Origin: DATATV01 sp035551355
GTDB lineage: Bacteria > Actinomycetota > Actinomycetes > Mycobacteriales > Pseudonocardiaceae
DNA: 64,000 nt
Reading direction: 5' to 3'
NCBI GenBank assembly: GCA_035551355.1
Contig: DASZNF010000141.1
Coordinates: forward strand, 266,881 to 330,880
The position numbers and the translations under genes were made by a program. Below are positions 1 through 8,101 of the stretch, piece after piece (the first letter of the stretch is position 1; every line of letters starts with the position of its first letter). The notes below the pieces were generated by a model. The model was given only the letters and a program-made list of their open reading frames with translations. It made no database searches and was not told the DNA's origin.

Positions 1-1
1 G

Positions 2-88
2 GCTGCGACTATCCGGGTCTGGAGCGAGCAGATGATCGACGGCATTGAGCCGCGCTTCGGTGAAGGGTCCGGCAACGGCGTCGCTTGA
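2..88 (+). CDS. C-terminal end of an unidentified protein (cut by window edge)
   Basis: An open frame enters from the left edge and stops with TGA at 86-88. It encodes 28 residues with a Gly/Asn-rich tail (ending GEGSGNGVA). The segment contains RVWSEQMIDG, which I cannot assign to a family. It is in a different frame from the GntR-like remnant that follows, so the two are not one protein. Coding status rests only on the uninterrupted frame and actinomycete-like codon use. Confidence 0.4.
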   Translation, partial: AATIRVWSEQMIDGIEPRFGEGSGNGVA

Positions 89-153
89 CGGGTGTTGCCG
101 AAGGCGGTGAACCGAACCGCACATCGGTTCGGTCGAGGAAATGCACCGGTCGT

Positions 154-255
154 GAGACTCTGCACGTGGCCGAGGTGCGGGCGTGGACCCTGGAAGATTT
201 CCGGGAACCGCGGGCAGAAAGCGACGAAGACGAGTTGTCCGAGGTCGGTTCCTAG
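154..255 (+). pseudogene. Remnant of the C-terminus of a GntR/FCD regulator
   Basis: The frame ending at TAG 253-255 encodes HVAEVRAWTLEDF followed by an acidic tail. This matches the C-terminal helix of the intact GntR protein on the opposite strand (HIEEVKTWTLADF), with 8 of 13 residues identical, and has the same distance-to-end character. Upstream in this frame the translation does not look like an FCD domain and there is no credible start, so I read it as the tail of a second, mostly deleted GntR gene. It converges on the intact copy and their last few bases overlap. Short length makes the call moderate. Confidence 0.45.
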
Positions 256-932
256 TCCCGGGTTTGGCTCAACGCGGCGAAATCGGCCAGCGTCCAGGTC
301 TTCACTTCCTCGATGTGCTGGGCCACCTTGCTCGCCGCGGCCGCCGGTTTGCGGGCGGCCAGCGCGTCCACGATCTCCAGATGTCGTTGGCTGGAGCCGG
401 AAATGCGGTGCGTGCCGGTCGCGCCGACCACCCGCATCCACTGCACGTAGGCCTCGACCGAATCGCGCACCCGGATCAGCCGGGTGTTGCCGGAGTACTC
501 CACGATCGTCTGGTGCAGCCGCTGGTCGCTGGCGAAGAACGGCTCGAAGTCACCCTTCGCGGCCAGCCGGTCGGCCTCCTCGATCTCCGCGCGCAGGTCG
601 GCCAGCAGCGCGTCCGGGATGGCCTTGGCCGCCGCCGGGGCCGCGGCCCACTCGATGCCGCGGCGCAGATCGCACACCTCGCCGATGTCGCGCTCGGTCA
701 GCTCGGCCACGAACGTGCCCGACCGCGGCTTGGTCAGCACCAGGCCGTCGATCTCCAGCCGGGCCAGCGCCTCGCGCAGCGGGGTCTTGGAGATGCCCAG
801 TTCGGCGATCATCGCGGGCAGGTCGATCCGCCGGCCGGGCGCCAGCCTGCCGTGCACGATGCGGTCGCGCAGCAGCCGGTAGGTCTGCTCGGACAGCTTG
901 TCCGTGACGATCACGCGCTCGGGCTGCGCCAT
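252..932 (-). CDS. GntR-family transcriptional regulator, FadR/FCD subfamily
   Basis: A 226-residue regulator with an N-terminal winged helix (LSEQTYRLLRDRIVHGRLAPG, then ISKTPLREALARLE as recognition helix) and a C-terminal all-helical FCD effector domain with the usual acidic/His positions (ESCD-like helices, LHQTIVEYSGN). FCD domains generally bind a carboxylate or sugar acid through a metal. I start at the ATG at 932 because a purine-rich ACGGAGA lies just upstream; an ATG 33 bases further upstream is possible. It is divergent from the transporter-DhaK-DhaL operon and is the natural candidate to control it, probably through the GTTGTCAAC palindrome at 1082-1090. Confidence 0.85.
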   Translation of the reverse strand: MAQPERVIVTDKLSEQTYRLLRDRIVHGRLAPGRRIDLPAMIAELGISKTPLREALARLEIDGLVLTKPRSGTFVAELTERDIGEVCDLRRGIEWAAAPAAAKAIPDALLADLRAEIEEADRLAAKGDFEPFFASDQRLHQTIVEYSGNTRLIRVRDSVEAYVQWMRVVGATGTHRISGSSQRHLEIVDALAARKPAAAASKVAQHIEEVKTWTLADFAALSQTRD

Positions 933-1075
933 CGGTGGTCTCCGTCCTGGTTCGGACCCGGTCACCCGACACTAGTCGGTCGGTGATCCACATCGCGGCC
1001 TCCCACGCGAACCCCCGGAGGGGCTTGTGCTCGGCCCGGCCGATAGGCGAGGCTACCAGGAACGCAAGATCTGAT

Positions 1076-1090
1076 ATTCTAGTTGTCAAC
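1076..1090 (+). promoter_or_regulatory. Probable -10 element and GntR operator of the transporter operon
   Basis: TATTCT at 1076-1081 has the spacing of a -10 box, and the odd-centred palindrome GTTGTCAAC (1082-1090) lies where transcription should start, directly before the AGGAGG ribosome site (1092-1097). A GT...AC core is usual for FadR-type GntR operators. Operator placement over the start site would give repression. This is inferred from symmetry and position only. Confidence 0.4.
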
Positions 1091-1105
1091 CAGGAGGTCC
1101 AGATC

Positions 1106-2467
1106 ATGACAACTGGCGGCTCACCGTCCGAGCCCGACACCGTGCCGGTCGACCCGGCCGCGGCCCGGCGGGTCACCCTGGCCAGCGCCCTGGGCACCAC
1201 CGTGGAGTACTACGACTTCACCCTCTACGCCACCACCGCGGCTCTGGTGTTCAACAAGGTGTTCTTCCCCAACACCTCCGCGGTCATCGGCACTCTCGCC
1301 GCGTTCTCCACCTTCTTCGTCGGCTACCTGGCCCGCCCGCTGGGCGGCATCGTGTTCGGCCACTTCGGGGATCGGCTGGGGCGCAAGGCAATACTGGTCG
1401 TCACTCTGCTGCTGATGGGGCTGGGCACGTTCGTGGTCGGCATTCTGCCCTCCTACGCCAGCATCGGCGTGGCCGCGCCCATCCTGCTGGTGGTCATCCG
1501 GCTCATCCAGGGCATCGGCATGGGCGGCGAGTACGGCGGCGGCGTCCTGATGGCCATGGAGTACGCGCCCCGGCGCAGGCAGGGCTTCTTCACCAGCCTG
1601 GTGCACATCGGCACCCCGGCCGGCGTGCTGCTGCCGGTCGGCTTCGTCAGCATCCTGGACGTGGTCATGCCCGAGGCGACCTTCGAGGCCTGGGGCTGGC
1701 GGATCCCGTTCCTGTTCAGCATCGTGCTCATCGGCGTCGGGCTGTACCTGCGGCTGCGCATCTCGGAGAGCCCGGAGTTCGCCCGGTTGCGCGAGCGCCG
1801 CGAGGTGCGCAAGGTGCCGCTGGCCGAACTGGGCCGCGGGCACATCGGCGACGTGCTGCTGTCCATTGTGGCCAAGATCGCCGAGAGCGGCCTGTTCAAC
1901 GTGTACTACGTGGTGGCCCTGACCTACGCCACCAGTCAGCTCGGCATGGCCAAAATTCCCGTGCTGATCGGCATTCTGATCGCCTGCGCACTGGAATGCG
2001 TGACCCTGCCGCTGTTCGGCGCGCTGTCCGACCGGATCGGTCGGCGCAAGGTCTACATCGGCGGCGCGTTGTTCCAGGTGCTGCTCGGGGTGCCGTTCTT
2101 CCTGTTGGTGGACACCAGAAACCCGGTGCTGGTCACCCTGGCCATGGTGCTCGGACTCGCTGTCGGGCACGGCAGCATGTACGGTGCGCAGGCGGCGCTG
2201 TTCGCCAACCTCTACCCGGTCGGAGTGCGCTACACCGGACTGTCCATCACCCAGCAGTTCGGCGCGACCCTGGGGGGCGGACTGTCCCCGTTGCTGGGCG
2301 CCGCGCTGATCGCCGCGGACGGCGGCGGCTGGACCTGGGTGGTCGCCTACGTGGTCGGCGTGGCCGCGTTGTCCAGCCTGTGCACCGTGCCGCTGCGCCG
2401 GGGCGAGGACCCGGCGCGCACCGCGGCCATCGAGAAAACCGCACTCGTCGATTCGGGAGTCGCCTGA
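1106..2467 (+). CDS. MFS transporter, metabolite:H+ symporter (MHS) type
   Basis: A 453-residue, 12-helix major facilitator protein. It starts GTTVEYYDFTLYATTAA, the TM1 signature of the MHS family (ProP, ShiA, KgtP relatives), and carries the loop 2-3 motif GHFGDRLGRK and an equivalent GALSDRIGRRK in the second half. The start is the ATG at 1106 after AGGAGGTCCAGATC; the open frame extends further upstream but without a ribosome site. The stop overlaps the DhaK start (TGATG), so the three genes form one operon. The family imports organic acids, osmolytes and small polyhydroxy compounds; the linked kinase points to a ketone or ketose here. Confidence 0.85.
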   Translation: MTTGGSPSEPDTVPVDPAAARRVTLASALGTTVEYYDFTLYATTAALVFNKVFFPNTSAVIGTLAAFSTFFVGYLARPLGGIVFGHFGDRLGRKAILVVTLLLMGLGTFVVGILPSYASIGVAAPILLVVIRLIQGIGMGGEYGGGVLMAMEYAPRRRQGFFTSLVHIGTPAGVLLPVGFVSILDVVMPEATFEAWGWRIPFLFSIVLIGVGLYLRLRISESPEFARLRERREVRKVPLAELGRGHIGDVLLSIVAKIAESGLFNVYYVVALTYATSQLGMAKIPVLIGILIACALECVTLPLFGALSDRIGRRKVYIGGALFQVLLGVPFFLLVDTRNPVLVTLAMVLGLAVGHGSMYGAQAALFANLYPVGVRYTGLSITQQFGATLGGGLSPLLGAALIAADGGGWTWVVAYVVGVAALSSLCTVPLRRGEDPARTAAIEKTALVDSGVA

Positions 2468-3468
2468 TGCCGCAGTACTTCGCCAACTCGCCGGAGTCCC
2501 TTGTGGATGACGCGCTGGCCGGTTTCGCCGCGGCCAACGCGGCGCACGTGAGCTTCGTGCCCGACCCCGGCTACCTCACCGCGAACCGGCCCGCGCCGGG
2601 CCGGCGGGTGGGGCTGGTGTCCGGCGGCGGATCCGGGCACGAACCGTTGCACGCGGGCTTCGTGGGCAGCGGCATGCTGGACGCGGCCTGCCCGGGCCGG
2701 GTGTTCGCCTCCCCGCACAATCGGCAGGTCTACGACGCCTCCCGGGCGGTGGCCCGCGAGGACGGCGTGCTGCACATCGTGAAGAACTACACCGGCGACC
2801 GGATCAACTTCGGCATCGCCGCGGAACGACTGGCCCACGACGGAATCGCCTGCGCCCGGGTCACCGTGGACGACGATGTGGCCACCGACTCCGAGGACAT
2901 CGCGGTCGGCCGCCGGGGCACCGGGGCGACCGTGCTGGTGGAGAAGATCCTTGGTGCGGCGGCGGATCAGGGCGCGAGCCTGGCCGAACTGACCGAACTG
3001 GGCACCGAGGTGGCCGGGCGCAGTCGCAGCATCGCGGTAGCCGCGGCCGCGCACACCGCGCCGGCCACCGGCGAGCCCGCGTTCGAGCTGGAGACCGACG
3101 TGGAGGAGTTCGGCGTTGGCATCCACGGCGAACGCTCCGGCCGGACCCGCAAGCACACCACCAACACCGAGCTGATCGCCGATCTGGTCGGCCCGCTGGC
3201 CGATGCGCTGGACCTGGCCGAGGGGGCGCAGGTCATCGCACTGGTCAACGGATTGGGCGCGGTCACCAATCTGGAGCTGTACGCGCTGTACGGGGAACTC
3301 GTCGCGGCGCTGGAGAAGCGGGGGGTCACCGTGGTCCGGCAGCTGGTCGGGTCGGTGGTGACCGCGCTGGACATGCGCGGCGTCTCGGTGTCGTTGCTGC
3401 GCACCGACGAGCGGCTGACCGCGCTGTGGGACGCGCCGGCCGACACCCCGGCCTGGCAGCGGGCATGA
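2467..3468 (+). CDS. dhaK: Dihydroxyacetone kinase subunit DhaK
   Basis: A 333-residue DhaK-type subunit. The substrate-binding loop GGGSGHEP (about residues 53-60), the KNYTGD segment (about 106-111) and the hemiaminal-forming histidine in GIHGE (His220, equivalent to E. coli His218) are all present, so it should bind a short ketone covalently and present it for phosphorylation. It overlaps the transporter stop by TGATG and the next gene by ATGA. The family phosphorylates dihydroxyacetone, but several actinobacterial relatives act on erythrulose and similar ketoses, so the exact substrate is open. Confidence 0.9.
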   Translation: MPQYFANSPESLVDDALAGFAAANAAHVSFVPDPGYLTANRPAPGRRVGLVSGGGSGHEPLHAGFVGSGMLDAACPGRVFASPHNRQVYDASRAVAREDGVLHIVKNYTGDRINFGIAAERLAHDGIACARVTVDDDVATDSEDIAVGRRGTGATVLVEKILGAAADQGASLAELTELGTEVAGRSRSIAVAAAAHTAPATGEPAFELETDVEEFGVGIHGERSGRTRKHTTNTELIADLVGPLADALDLAEGAQVIALVNGLGAVTNLELYALYGELVAALEKRGVTVVRQLVGSVVTALDMRGVSVSLLRTDERLTALWDAPADTPAWQRA

Positions 3469-3494
3469 GCGACAACGGCGACGAAGGAGGGACC

Positions 3495-4103
3495 ATGACC
3501 GCGACCACCACCACCGCCGGCTGGCTGCGCGCCTACACCCGGGAAGTACTGGCCCGGCAACAGGAACTGACCTCGCTGGACCAGCGGCTCGGGGACGGCG
3601 ACTTCGGCGCGAACCTGGCCGGGGGCATGCGCCTGGTGGATGGCGAACTCGGCCAGCTGCCCGAGAATGCCGCACCCGACGAGGCGCTTTCCGTCGCGGC
3701 CACGGTGTTCCTGGACAAGGTGGGCGGCACCAGCGGACCGTTGTTCGGACTGCTTTTCAATGAACTTGCCGCCGCCGTAAGGAAATCCGGAAAGTGGGAC
3801 GCCGCCGCGCTGGCCGAGGGCACCCGGGGCGGGCTGGCCGCGATCCAGCGGGTGGGCGAGGCCGAACCGGGCGACAAGACCCTGGTCGACGCGCTGGATC
3901 CGGCGGTCACCGCGCTGGCGCAGAACACCGGCGCCGACCTGCCGACCGCGTTCGCGGCGGCGGCCGCTGCGGCCAGATCCGGCGCCGAGTCGACCGCGGC
4001 CGGGCGGGCACGGCGGGGGCGGGCCAGCTATGTGGGCGCGCACGCCGAGGGCGTGCCCGACCCGGGCGCGGTGGCCGTCGCGCTGCTGTTCACCGTGGGG
4101 TGA
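3495..4103 (+). CDS. dhaL: Dihydroxyacetone kinase subunit DhaL
   Basis: A 202-residue DhaL-type nucleotide-binding subunit. The metal-binding aspartates are in LDQRLGDGDFG (Asp29, Asp34, Asp36), followed by the GGTSGPLFG loop and the C-terminal GRASYVGAHAEGVPDPGA signature. I prefer the ATG at 3495, which follows GAAGGAGGG; an ATG at 3465 overlapping the DhaK stop would add ten low-complexity residues. The tightly coupled DhaK and DhaL form the kinase. No DhaM phosphotransferase subunit follows, so either ATP is used directly or DhaM is elsewhere. Confidence 0.88.
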   Translation: MTATTTTAGWLRAYTREVLARQQELTSLDQRLGDGDFGANLAGGMRLVDGELGQLPENAAPDEALSVAATVFLDKVGGTSGPLFGLLFNELAAAVRKSGKWDAAALAEGTRGGLAAIQRVGEAEPGDKTLVDALDPAVTALAQNTGADLPTAFAAAAAAARSGAESTAAGRARRGRASYVGAHAEGVPDPGAVAVALLFTVG

Positions 4104-4117
4104 GGCGCGTCGCGGGT

Positions 4118-4143
4118 CGCGGCCGGGCGACGATCCGGCCGCG
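4118..4143 (+). terminator. GC-rich hairpin after dhaL
   Basis: CGCGGCCGG (4118-4126) and CCGGCCGCG (4135-4143) form a perfect 9-bp stem with an 8-base loop, 14 bases after the dhaL stop. There is no T-run, as is common in actinomycete terminators. Confidence 0.4.
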
Positions 4144-4205
4144 GCCTGCGCGCGCGTCCGCGGCCGACCGGTTCCTCCGAGGAAACGGTGTTACGCTGCG
4201 AAATC

Positions 4206-5243
4206 ATGGGGTCGCGGATAACGATGGCCGAGCTCGCCGATGGTGCCGCCGACGCGCCACTGCTGGATGACACCGGCCGGTTGGTCGACCCGTGCTACGC
4301 GGTCGATCTGGCTGCCGAGCCGACCGATCCGGACACAGTGGATCGCGCGGTCGCCGCCGCGCTGCGCTGTGACCGGCTGCTGATCGGCCTGGCCGACGGG
4401 CACACCCTGGACGCCGGAGCCCGTCATCTGGCCAAGGCCATGGACCTCACCCTCGCCCCGCGCGGGCTGGCCGTGGGGTCGGCCTTCGTGTGCGGCGAAC
4501 TGGAGGAAGTGACCGATGCCGTCGCGTCGGCACCGCAGGCCGCGCTCACCTTGGGGCAGGTGCTGCGCGCGACCGAGGAACTGTCCGCGTCCGCCGCGCT
4601 GGACGTGGAATCGCTGGCCTACTCCACCCTGCTCGGCGGCGCGGAGTTCCGGCGCTGGCTGACCGAGCGCGGTCCGCGCCCGGCGCCGCCGCCGGCCGAG
4701 CAGCCGGTGCTCATCGAGCGAGCCGGCGAGCACCTGACCATCACGCTCAACCGGCCGGAGCGGCGCAACGCCTACGGCCGCGAGATGCGGGACGCGCTGG
4801 TGGACGCGCTGCGGGTGGCCGCGATGGACGACAGCGTGCGGCGGGTGCTGCTCACCGGCGAGGGCCCGGACTTCTGTTCCGGTGGTGACCTGGACGAGTT
4901 CGGCAGCACGCCCGACCCGGCGACCGCGCACTTCCTGCGCACCGCCGCCGGTGCCGGGCTGCTGCTGGACCGCGTCGCGGCCAAGGTGACGGTGGAGGTG
5001 CACGGCGCCTGTGTCGGCGCGGGAATCGAACTGCCCGCGTTCGCCGCCCGGGTGCGTGCGGCCCAGGGGACCACGTTCCGGCTGCCCGAGGTGAGCATGG
5101 GGTTGATCCCGGGCGCGGGCGGCACGGTGAGCATCCCGCGCCGGATCGGGCGCTGGCGGACGCTGTGGCTGGCGCTGACCGGCCACCGCCTGGACGCGCG
5201 CACCGCGCTGTCCTGGGGTCTGGTGGACGCCGTCGCGGAGTAG
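4206..5243 (+). CDS. Enoyl-CoA hydratase/isomerase family protein with extra N-terminal domain
   Basis: About 345 residues. The C-terminal ~190 form a crotonase fold: NRPERRNAYGREM, the oxyanion segment DFCSGGDLDEF, GACVGAGIELPAFA and PEVSMGLIPGAGGT, so both glutamates used by hydratases are present. Around 150 residues precede it (LIGLADGHTLDAGARHLAKA) that look like a degenerate second crotonase half; crotonases are normally about 260 residues. I start at the ATG at 4206; a GTG at 4188 after GAGGAAA is an alternative. It lies between the DhaKL operon and the ABC operon and may belong with the catabolic island. Confidence 0.7.
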   Translation: MGSRITMAELADGAADAPLLDDTGRLVDPCYAVDLAAEPTDPDTVDRAVAAALRCDRLLIGLADGHTLDAGARHLAKAMDLTLAPRGLAVGSAFVCGELEEVTDAVASAPQAALTLGQVLRATEELSASAALDVESLAYSTLLGGAEFRRWLTERGPRPAPPPAEQPVLIERAGEHLTITLNRPERRNAYGREMRDALVDALRVAAMDDSVRRVLLTGEGPDFCSGGDLDEFGSTPDPATAHFLRTAAGAGLLLDRVAAKVTVEVHGACVGAGIELPAFAARVRAAQGTTFRLPEVSMGLIPGAGGTVSIPRRIGRWRTLWLALTGHRLDARTALSWGLVDAVAE

Positions 5244-5259
5244 CCGACGGCCCACCGAG

Positions 5260-5288
5260 TGTCGACAATTCGCGGCAAACTGTCGACA
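5260..5288. promoter_or_regulatory. Two TGTCGACA operators upstream of the ABC importer operon
   Basis: TGTCGACA at 5260-5267 and again at 5281-5288, offset by exactly 21 bases, two helical turns, so both face the same side of DNA. Degenerate copies follow at 5333-5340 (TGTCGGCA) and 5356-5363 (GGTCGACA). They lie in the 178-base gap before the lipoprotein gene and belong to the island-wide motif set. Confidence 0.7.
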
Positions 5289-5421
5289 GATTCGCCGATT
5301 TGAGCTGTGAAACGCTTGACCGGCGACCCAAGTGTCGGCAGAATTCCGCCCAAGAGGTCGACAGTCGACCGCCCATCACCGCCTCGGGCACCCACCGCTC
5401 TCAATGGTGAGAGGAGACCAG

Positions 5422-6426
5422 ATGTTCTCGATCAGCAGAACCGTCCGCGCTCGCGGCGCACGGGTCGTCGGCAGCGCGGCGCTGGCCGCGATCAGCATGG
5501 CCGCGCTCGCCGCCTGCGGGAGCGGCGGCGCGGCCGACTCGTCGGGCAACGGCACGCTGGTGATCCAGCGTTCGGCCAACTCCGGTTTCGAGCCGGTGCT
5601 GCTGGCCCAGGAAAAGGGCTACTTCAAGGCGCAGGGCCTCAACGTCGAGATCAAGGTCGCCTCCAACGACATCTCCAAGAACATCCCGCTGGTGGTCAGC
5701 GGGCAGGTGCAGCTCACCGAGGCCGGCATGTCCTCGCTGATCGCGGCCAAGTCGCAGGGCCTGCCGCTGCAGGCCGTGCTCGGCGTGCAGAACGCCGGCA
5801 AAGGGTCCAAACAGGACGATGGCTGCCTGGCCCCGCCGGGCAGCTCCGTCACGTCGCTGGCCGGGCTGGAGGGCAGGACGGTCGGCGTGCCCACGCTGGG
5901 TAATCCGGTGCAGATCATCAACAACATCGCCATGCGCAACGCAGGCGACGACCCGGCCAAGGTGCACTACGTGGCGCTGTCCACCGATGCGCTGAACGCC
6001 GCGGCGACCAGCGGCAAGGTGGACGCCGTCTGCACCTTCGGGCTGTTCTACGACGAGGCCGTCGCGGCCGGATTCACCCCGCTGCAGGGCGGCACCGTGG
6101 GCACCCTGCCCGGCGCGCCGCAGGTCATCTGGATCGCCTCGAACACCTTTGCCAGCAAGAACTCCGCCGAACTGACCAAGTTCACCGCGGCGATGAACCA
6201 GGCCTACGGCTACCTCAACTCGCACGACGCCGAGTACCGGGCGATCACCGCGGCCAACACCACGCTGCCCAAGCAGTACATCGAAACCCGGCCGCTGCCG
6301 GTGATGACCGCGGCGATCTCCCGCTCGGCCACCGAGGCGATCGCCACGGAGATGCAGAAGGACGGCTTCACCAAGTCAACACCGAGCGCGAACGACCTTG
6401 TCGCACAGACGATCCCGGACGTGTGA
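5422..6426 (+). CDS. ABC transporter substrate-binding lipoprotein, SsuA/NMT1-like
   Basis: A 334-residue precursor beginning with a lipoprotein signal: basic start, hydrophobic stretch, and lipobox LAAC near residue 30. The mature part is an SsuA/TauA/NMT1-type periplasmic-binding fold (LLAQEKGYFKAQGLNVEI, then GVPTLGNPVQIINN). The family captures sulfonates, nitrate, aromatic acids or pyrimidine precursors. The start ATG follows GAGGAGACC (5411-5419). It is the first gene of a five-gene operon downstream of the TGTCGACA pair, and supplies the island's importer. The ligand cannot be read from sequence. Confidence 0.87.
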   Translation: MFSISRTVRARGARVVGSAALAAISMAALAACGSGGAADSSGNGTLVIQRSANSGFEPVLLAQEKGYFKAQGLNVEIKVASNDISKNIPLVVSGQVQLTEAGMSSLIAAKSQGLPLQAVLGVQNAGKGSKQDDGCLAPPGSSVTSLAGLEGRTVGVPTLGNPVQIINNIAMRNAGDDPAKVHYVALSTDALNAAATSGKVDAVCTFGLFYDEAVAAGFTPLQGGTVGTLPGAPQVIWIASNTFASKNSAELTKFTAAMNQAYGYLNSHDAEYRAITAANTTLPKQYIETRPLPVMTAAISRSATEAIATEMQKDGFTKSTPSANDLVAQTIPDV

Positions 6427-7271
6427 GGATGACGGTGACCCGGTCTGCTTCGGACCTCGGCGCCGACCCGGTCACCCGGGCCGGCGCCCCGGCCCGCGCG
6501 CGGCGCCGCCGCGAACATCCTTTCCTGGCCCGGATCGCGGTGTTCGCGGCCGTGCTCGTGGTGTGGGAACTGGTGCGGTTGACCGGAATCGTGCCGGCCG
6601 GGCTGGTGCCCTCGCCGCTGGACGTGCTGGGCGCGCTGCCCGGAGTGCTGGGCGGCGCGGCGCTGTGGCAGGAGCTCGGCGCCACGCTTTCCGGTGCGCT
6701 GGAAGGGTTCGCGGCCTCGCTGGTGGTCGGGGTGCCACTGGGATTGCTGATCGGCCGGTCGAAGCTCGCCGAGCGGTCCACCCGGCTGGTGTTCGACTTC
6801 GTCCGCTCCTTTCCCACCATCGCACTGCTTCCGGTGCTGTTGCTGTTGTTCGGCGCGACCACGTTGATGAAGTCGATCGTGGTGTTCCTGGCCTGCGTGT
6901 GGCCGGTGCTGTTGCAGACCATGTACGGCTGCATGCGGCTGGACCCGGCGGTGGAGGACACCGTGCGGGCCTACCTGATCCCGCGCCGATTGGTGTACTG
7001 GCGGGTGATCCTGCCCAACGCGGTGCCGTTCATCGCCACCGGCGTGCGACTGGCCGCGACCACCTCGGTGCTGGTGGCCATCGCGGTCGAGGTGCTGGCC
7101 TCGGTGGACGGCCTCGGCCGGGCCATCACCGACGCGCAGACCGGCGATGCGACCCCGACCGCCTACGTCTACATCTTCCTGGGCGGCGTGCTGGGTTACC
7201 TGATCAACAAAGGTGCGCACGCGGCGGAACGCCGGCTGCTGCGCTGGCGGCCACCGGCGAGCGGGGAATGA
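6423..7271 (+). CDS. ABC transporter permease (SsuC/TauC family)
   Basis: About 280 residues with six predicted membrane helices and the cytoplasmic EAA-type loop EDTVRAYLIPRRLVYWRVIL, the contact surface for the ATPase. An Arg/Ala-rich tail precedes the first helix. The GTG at 6423 overlaps the preceding stop; an ATG at 6429 is nearly as good. The next permease overlaps by ATGA. It belongs to the BPD_transp_1 family and probably pairs with the second permease to form a heterodimeric pore, whereas many SsuC systems use a homodimer. Confidence 0.85.
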   Translation: MRMTVTRSASDLGADPVTRAGAPARARRRREHPFLARIAVFAAVLVVWELVRLTGIVPAGLVPSPLDVLGALPGVLGGAALWQELGATLSGALEGFAASLVVGVPLGLLIGRSKLAERSTRLVFDFVRSFPTIALLPVLLLLFGATTLMKSIVVFLACVWPVLLQTMYGCMRLDPAVEDTVRAYLIPRRLVYWRVILPNAVPFIATGVRLAATTSVLVAIAVEVLASVDGLGRAITDAQTGDATPTAYVYIFLGGVLGYLINKGAHAAERRLLRWRPPASGE

Positions 7272-8101
7272 CCATGCGCCAACGGTTTCTGACCTTCGCC
7301 CGCGCCGCGCTGGTGCAGTTGTGGCTGCCCGTGGTGCTGATCGCCGCGTGGTGGATCGCCTCCTCGTCCAGCACCTCGTTCTACTTCCCGCCGCTGTCCG
7401 CCATCCTGGCCGACCTGTGGCAGGGGCTGACCGGTGGGGATCTGTTGTCCGCCACCGGATACAGCCTGCGCAACCTGCTGCTCGGGCTGCTCGTCGCGCT
7501 GGTGGCCGGGGTGGCCGTCGGCGTGCTGCTGGGCCTGAACAAGGCGGTGGAGGCGGCGACCCGGCCGATGCTGGACTACGCCCGGGCCGTGCCGCACGTG
7601 GCGTTCGTGCCGGTGATCATCGTGGCGCTGGGCCTTGGCTGGCTGCCCAAGGTGCTGCTGATCGCGCTGGGCTGTGTGTGGCCGATCCTGCTCAACACCG
7701 TGGACGGGGTGCGCGGCATCAGTCCGCAGGTGCTGGAATGCACGCGGGCGTACCGGATTCCGCTGCGGCTGGTGGTGCGCAGGGTGGTGCTGCCCGCGTG
7801 CGCGCCGCAGGCGTTCGCCGGGCTGCGGGTCGCGCTGCAGGTCGGCATGGTGATGCTGATCGTCAGCGAGATGTACGGCTCCACCACCGGAATCGGGTTC
7901 TTCGTGCTGCAGAGCGGGGAGAACTACGCGGTGACCGACACCTGGGCGGGCACGGTGCTGATCGGCGGGCTGGGCTACCTGCTCAGCCTCGTCCTGCTGG
8001 CCGCCGAGCAGCTGTCCCTCGGCTGGTACTTCCAACGGCAACCGGCGCGACGGCGCGGGGCCGTGCGTGTTCCGAGCACAGAGAGGGCCGTCGCGTCATG
8101 A
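7268..8101 (+). CDS. ABC transporter permease, second subunit (SsuC/TauC family)
   Basis: A 277-residue permease with the same architecture as its neighbour: helices near LPVVLIAAWWIAS and LLLGLLVALVAGVAVGVLLG, and the EAA-type loop ECTRAYRIPLRLVVRRVVLP. Start ATG overlaps the previous stop (ATGA) and its own stop overlaps the ATPase start, so the subunits are translationally coupled. Having two distinct permease genes suggests a heterodimeric channel. Confidence 0.85.
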   Translation: MTMRQRFLTFARAALVQLWLPVVLIAAWWIASSSSTSFYFPPLSAILADLWQGLTGGDLLSATGYSLRNLLLGLLVALVAGVAVGVLLGLNKAVEAATRPMLDYARAVPHVAFVPVIIVALGLGWLPKVLLIALGCVWPILLNTVDGVRGISPQVLECTRAYRIPLRLVVRRVVLPACAPQAFAGLRVALQVGMVMLIVSEMYGSTTGIGFFVLQSGENYAVTDTWAGTVLIGGLGYLLSLVLLAAEQLSLGWYFQRQPARRRGAVRVPSTERAVAS

